Shown here: piece after piece, positions 56,851-64,000 of the stretch
How positions within the stretch are numbered: position 1 is the first letter of the stretch
Layout: each line of letters opens with the position of its first letter
Source of the DNA: Cycas panzhihuaensis
Taxonomy: Eukaryota > Cycadophyta
Assembly: GCA_023213395.1 (NCBI GenBank)
Contig: CM041465.1
Location: 35,781,741-35,845,740, forward strand
Direction of reading: 5' to 3'
Length of the DNA: 64,000 bases
Made by a program: the position numbers and the translations under genes
The notes under the pieces: model-generated
Told to the model about the DNA's origin: nothing
The model's input: only the letters and a program-made list of their open reading frames with translations
Database searches by the model: none

Positions 56851-58662
56851 ATGGAGTTGGATGACATCATCATTTTTGTACCTGAAGAGAATGAGTACTA
56901 CTTAATAGACCTTTCTTTTCCCTTACCTAAGTACATAGGAACGAATTATCAATATTAGGCAATCAAAATGGAAAGCATGTTTGTGTACAAAAGGTTATGG
57001 AAAATTATCATTGATGGATATGATGCCTTAACTAATGTAGAAGGGGAAGAAAATTTTAGGAAGAAGAATAGAACAATAATTGATGTTATTCTTGCTGCAT
57101 TAAATAAAGATGAGCTTCCTTCTTCCTACCATTTTCTCATCCTTGCAATTCGTGATGTTGGCACTGCTAAAGAAGACTAGAACCTTTTGAAGGATGTGTA
57201 TGAAAAAACTCTTGAAGTGGTACAAGAGATTGTTGAAAAGGCAAACAATATTAATGATAATTGTGATACAAGTAAAAAGGATGAAGAAAATGTTATTGAC
57301 GTTGATCAATTTACGGAAGATGCAGAAGGAAAAGTTCCTCTTGGAGATCAGGTTATGTACAACAACCTAACCAATAATCAGAAAAAGAAGTCGAAAAGGA
57401 AAGCCAAAAAGACGAAGGCAAGTAATCAAGTCGGTTCTGATAAGAGTGAATCTCACATAAATTCATCTGATGTTTTTTGTCATAAGGAAGGAGAAAAGGT
57501 ATGTGAACCTATTTTTGATAATAGGTCCTCTATTGATAAAGACATAAGTGAACATAATGGTGAGTATGACGAGTTAATTCAAGAATTCTTGTTGCACATT
57601 CCTACAGATGAACTTACTAATGATTCTATTAAAGTGACAGACAAGTCTAGTGATTTGACTCTAGATCATTATTCAAAATATGAGAAAGAAGAAGAAAATG
57701 AAGAACTAGAGACTAAGAAGAGACTTATCAAAATACCCTCACCTATATATTTTTCTAACATCTTGAGTTACAGTACCTTGCTAGAGAATATTGTATCATA
57801 GGTTGCTAAGAAGATGGAGCTTAACTTTGAAATAACCTGTAAGCATGAAAAAACTAAAGTTAGTTTCAGATAGCCTTTTTCACAGGTGATACAATATGGA
57901 GACACAACTGCCTTAATAGAAAATTTGGATATTATTACCATAATTTCTGTTGATAGAATTGTTGCTAAATTTCAACTAATATTAGGTCATACAGTTGTAT
58001 ATTTGTACACAAAATTCTTTATGGCTTTGTTTGATATGGAAACATTTTCTATTCAGGTTGTTTTAGCATATCCATCAAAAGCATTAGAAAATCCCCTCAA
58101 AGAAAGGAAGGATACTTCGGCAGTAACTGGAATGCAACTTGGCCAAGATCTTGTAATGGAATATGTTTACACAAATTGTTGTATGATTCTGACAAATTGT
58201 TCAATCATGAAGTTGAATCATGTTATAATGGCATACTATTTTTATGTGACCATAACTATTATTGGAAAGCCTGTGCTTGTGACTATGACAGAAATCCTTT
58301 TAATGTTCAAGGTATCAATAACTTCCTTGGTTGGTGAAAATGAGACAAAATTGATAACCAAAAATTTTGTTAAACTAGGACCAGTACTAAAACTTATGAT
58401 AACAAAGAAGAAATCATCATCCATCCTTCTTCTTCAAGAGACCTTTTATTGGCTTGAAGATTTAGTATATCTAAAAAGGTTGATCATAATGATAAAATTC
58501 ATAGTTGGTAGTTTGAAAGTGAATAAAGAGAAATCTTTTTTATTCCTTTTCAAGGAAATTTTGAAATCTAAATTATGTCTTATCATTTTTGATCTTGGAG
58601 ATAATGATTATAAAAAGATCACACCTAGAATATGGTCACTTAGATACAGTTGCACCCATTAA
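56851..58662 (+). pseudogene. Element J long frame: copia-gag-like start, unknown remainder
   Basis: One reading frame of 604 codons from ATG 56851 (MELDDIIIFVPEENEYYL) to TAA 58660-58662, broken only by four TAG codons at 56956, 57178, 57799 and 57868. Residues about 25-130 resemble copia Gag (PKYIGTNYQY, then AIKMESMFVYKRLWKIIIDGY, a YHFLILAIRDVGTAKED segment). Next comes a Lys-rich patch (KKKSKRKAKKTKA) and a long acidic stretch, which I do not recognise. From about 57970 the frame becomes oddly hydrophobic. A different frame (58035-58334) then looks more protein-like, so a frameshift there is likely. There is no zinc knuckle and no pol motif. Confidence 0.6.
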
Positions 58663-58959
58663 CTTAAGGCAACTCAAAATTCAAAGAACAAAAGATAATG
58701 GAATAGGTGATTCAACAAAAATGCTACATAGGAATAAAGAGTATATCAAGAACCATTGTTGCATTCCATAATCAACTAAAGACAAAGATAGAGTTCCCAA
58801 CATTGTCTTCAGGAAGATACCAAGATTCAAGCATTGCAAGTTCAAAGTAACGTCTCATGTTAAATCATGTGTCAACTTTTGACTGTCCTTAGTACTTAGT
58901 GTCATGATGTTATGTTGGTCTTTAGTATTCAATTTTTTGTTGTCTTGACATTAAACATT

Positions 58960-58968
58960 AAGGGAGGG
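58960..58968 (+). other. Polypurine tract of element J
   Basis: AAGGGAGGG directly precedes the 3' LTR. Confidence 0.8.
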
Positions 58969-59274
58969 TGTTAAGAGTTAATGTTTAATGTGTCTAGGAG
59001 AATATTATGCCTAACGGTTATTAATGTTGTGGTCCTAAAGGGGTATTGTGTCATGGTCTCTAGATTAGTATTAATATTAATGTTAAAGGTTCAATAGAAG
59101 TGTTGTGTCAATTCATTAAGAGTGCTTATGCACATCTTTATATGTAACACCTAATTGATAGGTGAAGCGGTTGCCAACTATAGTTGGAGTTAAATGTAGA
59201 GACAATTATAAATACGTACTCATCTACTTTCAATAGGAATACAGAAGACTTGTTTGATATCCATGATTTTAATA
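58969..59274 (+). repeat. 3' LTR of element J, 306 bp
   Basis: Starts TGTTAAGAGTTAATG and ends CATGATTTTAATA, the final ACA having become ATA, followed by GGAAT. Confidence 0.88.
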
Positions 59275-59279
59275 GGAAT

Positions 59280-60039
59280 GTATACATATTTTTATTTTGA
59301 TAGAAATCAAGTGGCAATCACTTTATCCAACCATTGCAATCTATTATCTCCGATGTCCATGATTCAAATGCCACTAGAAACTATTTGGGTATTTTCTCTA
59401 CACACTTCTCTCACCCAAATTTCTCAATCCACCACAGAGCATTTGGTGGTGGCTAGAATGTCCCTCTCCATGGGAAGTCTTGTCAAGGTATGAATCCCAT
59501 CTTTATTCAATTGAATATGCCCCATGTCTTTTTTCAAAGCCAACAAAATTTGCTCTATAATCTTCAAATCCTAGTACAACGGTGCCATATGGATGTACCC
59601 TCCCCAACCTACTTGTTTAACCTTATTTTTGAAGGCTACTGCAATTCCCCCCAATTCTACCCTCAATTTTAACAAATAATTCTCTTGACATCCTATTGTC
59701 TTCATGGTGTACATTGTATGGAACTAATGGAAAAGAATAGCATCTATATATAACAAAAACAAGAAGAAAATACAAGGAAACTAGGGTTTTCTAAATTGTA
59801 AACCTGAGATGCATTCTTGTGTGGAACAGACTCTCGAATACCTACTATGCATTCAATTCTACAATGTATATGACTCTCTATAGTAGGCATGTTAGAACTG
59901 ACCCCAATTCACTTACAAGGCAATGTTGGTCACTTTTGGAACTCCCTCTCGTTGGAATGAGAAAGAATGGATCCAAGTTGTGCTTTTAATCTCGTGCATT
60001 TTTTAATACATTCCCCGCTAAAACACTAGCAAGAATGCA
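59280..60039. other. Unassigned sequence between J and K
   Basis: Right flank of J up to the truncated copia element. Open frames on both strands near 59290-59690 (for example plus 59254-59493, minus LALKKDMGHIQLNKDGIHT) read partly protein-like but are broken and unidentified. Nothing is seen from 59690 to 60039. Confidence 0.4.
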
Positions 60040-61698
60040 TGAAGAAAGTTGCCTAAATCGTATACTCAGAATGTTCAAGATGGCCAGATCATTGAAGGAA
60101 AACGTCCATCCAAATATCGGCAGCAAACCAATTATGCACTTATGGCTGAAGTACTATGTGTTGGTGAGCCTTCCACCTTTGAGGAGGCATATGAAAATGA
60201 AAATTGGAAGGCTGCCATAGATGAAGAAATCCATTCTACTGAAAAGAATGAACCTAGGATTTGGTAGAATTACCTAAGCACAAACAGGCAATCAACTACA
60301 AATGGGTCTACAAGACCAAATTCCATTATGATGGTACACTCAAACACCAAAAGGCCCGACTTGTTGGAAAGGGCTTCAAACAGAAAGAAGACATTGACTA
60401 TGAGGAGACCTTTGCACCTGTTGCAAACATGAACACCATCAAACTCGTCTTGGCCTTAGTTGCTCAATGCAAATGGCTAGATTTCCAGATGGACATGAAG
60501 AGTGCCTTCCCCAATGGCAATCTTCAAGAGGAGGTATATTTGGAGCAACCTCCTGGTTATAAAGTACAAGGCAAGGAGCATATGGTTTGCCGCCTTAAAA
60601 AGGCTTTGTATGGCTTTAAACAAGCCCCTAGATCATGCTACACAAAATTGATGATTATTTTTGAGACATGGATATCATCAATCCACATCAGATCCTAACT
60701 TATACATCAAAGTTAGGAAGGACCATGCAATTTTCATTGTCTTCTATGTAGATGACTTAGTGATCACTGGTAATGACACTAAGATGATTCAAATTTTTCA
60801 AGGTAATTTGAAAAGAAGCTTCGAGATGACAGATCTTGGACTTCTCCATTCTTTTTTAGGCTTTGAGGTATAACAACAACCAGGCTATATCTTCAACTCC
60901 CACTGCAAAATATTCATGGGACATTTTGTAGCTATTCAGGATGCATGACTGCAAACCAGCACCTACACCCATGGAGAATGGAAACAAGTTGAGTCTCAAT
61001 GAGGAGGTTGAACCTATAGATCCCACTCTTTTCCGACAACTAGTTGGTAGCTTAATCTACCTCACCAACACTAGACTGGACATTTCATTTGCCGTTGGGA
61101 TTTGCTCCAGATACATGTCTCAACCTAATCAGAAACATTAGAATGCAACAAAACGCATACTGAAATACATTAAAGGCACATTGCAACATGGCCTTCAGAA
61201 TATACACAATGAGAACTTCATTTTGGAAGAGTTCTCAGACTTCAATTGGGCAGGCTGCCAAGATAGCCACAGATCAACCTCTAGTTATTGTTTTACCCTT
61301 GGTTCAAGAGTCATTTCATGGAGTTGCAAGAAACAACCCAATGTTACCTTGTCCTCCATGGAAGTAGAATACAAAGCTACAGTGAGTGCAGCTTGTGAGG
61401 CTATCTAGCTTCGTCGAATTCTTGGAGAGCTTGGACTTGAGCAGGATCATCCCACCAAGATATATTACGACAATCAAAGTGTGCTCAAGTTGGCCAAGAA
61501 TCCAGTTTTTCATACGCGGACCAAACACATCAAGTTTCATCATCACTTCATCAGAGAGCATGTACAGAACGATGAGATCAACCTCCAATCTGAGACCTCT
61601 GAGGCGACATACAGCAAATATCTTTACCAAGCCTCTTGGTAGAGAAAAGTTTGTGAAGGTTAGAGAAGGTCTAGGGGTCCGACTTAACATTGTAAACA
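60040..61698 (+). pseudogene. Element K RT and RNase H
   Basis: Pieces in several frames: GKRPSKYRQQTNYALMAEV and EEAYENENWKAAIDEEI; RT in 60261-60698 with GKGFKQKEDIDYEETFAP, FQMDMKSAFPNGNLQEEVYLE and KKALYGFKQAPRSCY. After a frameshift near 60655 the catalytic FYVDDLVITGN is at about 60748-60780 and DLGLLHSFLGFEV ends at TAA 60871. RNase H starts near 61030 (RQLVGSLIYLTNTRLDISFA), with FSDFNWAGCQDS, where the catalytic Asp of SDSDWAG is Asn, and a TAG at 61139-61141. Confidence 0.9.
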
Positions 61699-61709
61699 AT
61701 AAGGGGGGG
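61699..61709 (+). other. Polypurine tract of element K
   Basis: ATAAGGGGGGG precedes the LTR. Confidence 0.75.
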
Positions 61710-62255
61710 TGTTAAACTTTATATTTACATGTTAAGCATATATACTTTATTTTCATGTATATTTGTACTTTATGGGGTGACTTATCACTTAAGCGATAAA
61801 GTGCATACCCACATTCTTTCTTGGTGACATAACATTGTGACTTAAGGGTTAACATGACCCTTATGCACTTTTGCTTACTTGAGAGCCCAAAAGGACACAT
61901 GTCCTACATGCAAAGGATGTAGCTTAGATGTTTGACACTTGTCAAACATCCAATGCCTTAGGTCTCTTCTGTAACTCTATATATTGAGACCACTTCTCAT
62001 GTATCTCATATAGAGTTTGAGCTATATTGTTATGCTACCAGTTTGCTAATCAAACTGATATTCATTTGGACATTGGACCAATTCCATCTCCTCCACATTT
62101 TGGATATCATCTTACTCATGCTCTTTCATGTTTAGTCTTTTATCTTGTTTACTTGAGTAGGCTTTCATTATTAAGTGTTGATCTCTTTGATTCTAGAACT
62201 AGAGGTGAACAATCTTCTAGATCCTAGTTATTGTAGGCTATATGCCATTGTCTCA
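61710..62255 (+). repeat. 3' LTR of element K, about 546 bp
   Basis: Starts TGTTAAACTTTATATTTAC and aligns along its length with the 554-bp LTR of E, including GGGGTGACTTATCACTTAAG and GAGAGCCCAAAAGGACACAT. The end (CCATTGTCTCA) is placed by alignment and is less sure. Confidence 0.85.
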
Positions 62256-63010
62256 TTCTCTTCTCCTCACTAACCAGTTTGGTTAATGTACTTGGTGTGC
62301 TTGGTGCAACACTATCTTTCCCAAATAGAGAGTTTTGAAATGGGGTTTTTAAATGAATAAGATCAGGTACTCCTGACACTTGTACTGTCAATGGTGTGAT
62401 CTCTAAATATGACTGCTCGGAACCCTTGTCCGATGAGCCTTCAAATAATTGTACCTCTGCTTTTTCCTCATTATCGCTTAGGTCCTTCGAGGTATCATCC
62501 ACATTTATATGTTCCTCATTCCCTATGGTTTCTTTTTCACTTATAATGTCATTTTGCTCCAAATCCCCTTGTAAATTCTCCTCCTTTTTTGGGCTAATAA
62601 GGTCAAATCTAATTGGGGCAGGTGCTACTACCATTTGCTCCCCATTTCTTTCCTCTCCCTTTTCTTGAGGTGTCTAGGCTCCACTTGCCTCAAATTATTC
62701 AAGAAATTGTCCCTTAGTCTCGTTATTGTTTTGGCTTAATCTCCTTACCCTTCTTAATTTAGATTCTTTTGACCATTATAATGCCCTTTGTTTGCTTGGT
62801 TTCTTTCCCTTAGGTGAAGTACGCTTTTGTGGCTCTCCCACCTTCAAAGGCCTCTTAAGTGGCATTAGAAGGTCCCGTGGTTGTCGAAGGCTTAATTACA
62901 GCCTACCATCACGACGACAGCCAGGGTTCCTTGTCCTTTGAACATACTCCCCTTGTGACACTCCTGGCCAGTCCCTCCTCAGTTGACATAAGTAACAGAA
63001 CCAATGTTGA
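62256..63010 (-). pseudogene. Open frame cut by K; possible LINE ORF1 remnant
   Basis: On the minus strand the frame 62634-62224 reads VVAPAPIRFDLISPKKEEN, a long acidic Ser/Glu stretch, then GKDSVAPSTPSTLTKLVSEEK, and stops inside the K LTR. So K inserted into or next to it. Upstream, in other frames, are a Lys-rich segment (VGEPQKRTSPKGKKPSKQ) and a damaged knuckle-like CYLCQLRRDW near 62990. The order knuckle, basic patch, acidic tail recalls LINE ORF1 or a gag, but the match is weak and the family is uncertain. Confidence 0.35.
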
Positions 63011-64000
63011 CTTTTATTTTATCCCCCTACTAAGATAATCCACTTGTCAAGTGTCACAGGTTGATAGTCTAGTTAAGATGAAATCAACATGCTCATGTTT
63101 CTATTTATTATTGTTAAAAACGCTTTACACACAGTATTGTAGGAATAAATCATGACATTACCATCATGATTTCATCAAAGCAATACACAAACCATCATGC
63201 ATTCCTCATATAATCATCATAACACACATAGTACACAATATTCCACGTAACTCTTAGCTTTATTAAGCAATATCACTAATACATTCAATTCTAGAACATA
63301 TCCTGTATATGTTTCAGCAATATTCCCAATGCACTATTACATACGTTCCAAAAAGGAATACAATAGGGAACGCATATGCTGGATCATACACTCGTACTAC
63401 CTTGCTTGGATCTCTACTCTTGTAGTATCACATGACTCACTTGCCTGACTCTCACCCTTGAGAACATACCATAGAATGAATAGCTCGTCTCTCACTACTG
63501 GACTTGTGAGAAAAGTACCCTTAAATACTCATTTTTGGTGACTTTTAGGGTGAATGGTTATGACCCATAGCCATAACCATTCCTTTCCATAACAAATGTA
63601 CCTTTTCACTTAATCACATGATTACAACAATTAATCAAGGTCCTCTTTGTCTATACATACATTCGTCCTTGCTGATGTCATCAAATATGGGTGCTTTTTG
63701 AACTTGTTCTGGTCATGCATTCTGTTCTGGAACATTTTGTTTGTTAACGTACCTAAAAAGTATGTACCCCATGTTGCATACCCAAAATGTATGCATAGTA
63801 TGTTGGGTACCCAGAAAGCATGTGCTTGGTCCTCTTTCCACTAGATTCTCTTGTACGCTCCTCCATATAGTCTGCCAACCATCCATACCTGCATCTTCTA
63901 AGTCAATACAAGCCTGCATTCTTGATTTTTGACAGCCCATATGACAAATGTGCCAAAAATAACTCCAACAATAGTGACCCCCTTGACAAGTGTACTTTCA
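63011..64000. other. Unassigned sequence at right edge
   Basis: AT-rich DNA with no recognised coding or repeat family. It contains an inverted repeat at 63552-63582. A GAGTATTTAAGGG on the minus strand (near 63520) is TATA-like, so part of an LTR is possible but not shown. Confidence 0.4.
63552..63582. repeat. Inverted repeat, 11-bp arms
   Basis: GAATGGTTATG and CATAACCATTC are exact complements around a 9-base spacer. Confidence 0.85.

Larger units (their letters stand above)
54846..59274 (+). mobile_element. Non-autonomous LTR element J
   Basis: A 4429-bp element bounded by LTRs of 326 and 306 bp and an exact TSD GGAAT (54841-54845 and 59275-59279). It has a PBS and a polypurine tract, so it is a proper LTR retrotransposon. 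Its body codes a copia-gag-like start followed by sequence that matches no protease, integrase, RT or RNase H I can see. It would need enzymes from another element. The LTRs differ at a moderate number of sites, so it is not recent. Confidence 0.88.
60040..62255 (+). mobile_element. 5'-truncated copia element K (E family)
   Basis: A relative of E that starts abruptly in the integrase-RT linker (near 60043, KLPKSYTQNVQDGQIIEG) and runs through RT and RNase H to a full 3' LTR. The 5' LTR, gag, protease and integrase are absent. It is more diverged from E than the two E LTRs are from each other, so it is a separate, older insertion. Confidence 0.88.

Overview
This window is plant nuclear DNA made almost wholly of retrotransposons. 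I recognise no intact host gene, tRNA, rRNA or CRISPR array. Features that point to a plant: a plant-type L1 LINE (ORF1 with a DUF4283-like domain and zinc knuckle, then an AP-endonuclease/RT ORF2); several Ty1/copia and Ty3/gypsy families whose primer-binding sites read TGGTATCAGAGC (plant initiator-Met tRNA); and deep nesting. A large, repeat-rich seed-plant genome fits, but I cannot name the species.

Layout. 1-4440 is a minus-strand LINE cut by the window edge. 4441-5303 is unassigned. 5304-5528 is an orphan copia-type LTR with its PBS. 5541-8500 is decayed DNA. About 8500-10007 is the 5' end of a minus-strand LTR element. 10008-54403 is one nest: the 3' part of a chromodomain gypsy element (H), split by a second gypsy element (G, 10918-53522, TSD AACTA). 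G carries three separate insertions. They are a gypsy copy of the same family (B, 13117-19547, TSD TTGAT), a copia element (C, 21782-29280, TSD GGATG) and another copia element (F, 30054 to about 52321, 3' end lost). F is split by a third copia family (E, 30818-46789), and E is split by a minus-strand copy of the C family (D, 36935-44431, TSD GATTG). Removing the layers by their target-site duplications rejoins the interrupted reading frames, which is strong evidence for the order. LTR-pair divergence, compared by eye, agrees with it: D about 1%, E about 2%, B a few percent, C and G clearly older.

54846-59274 is a compact LTR element (J, TSD GGAAT). It has a copia-gag-like N-terminus and no recognisable protease, integrase or reverse transcriptase. 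60040-62255 is a 5'-truncated relative of E that ends in a full LTR. 62256-63010 (minus) is a reading frame cut by that LTR, perhaps a second LINE ORF1 remnant. 63011-64000 holds nothing I can name.

All polyproteins carry stops or frameshifts, so I call them pseudogenes. The best open stretches are the G integrase core (29290-29949), the C integrase-to-RT frame (25624-27486), and RT/RNase H segments of E (44950-45672) and F (51213-51686). I found no convincing new defence, regulatory or enzymatic system. The most unusual objects are element J, the chimeric element E and the indel-riddled but young element D.
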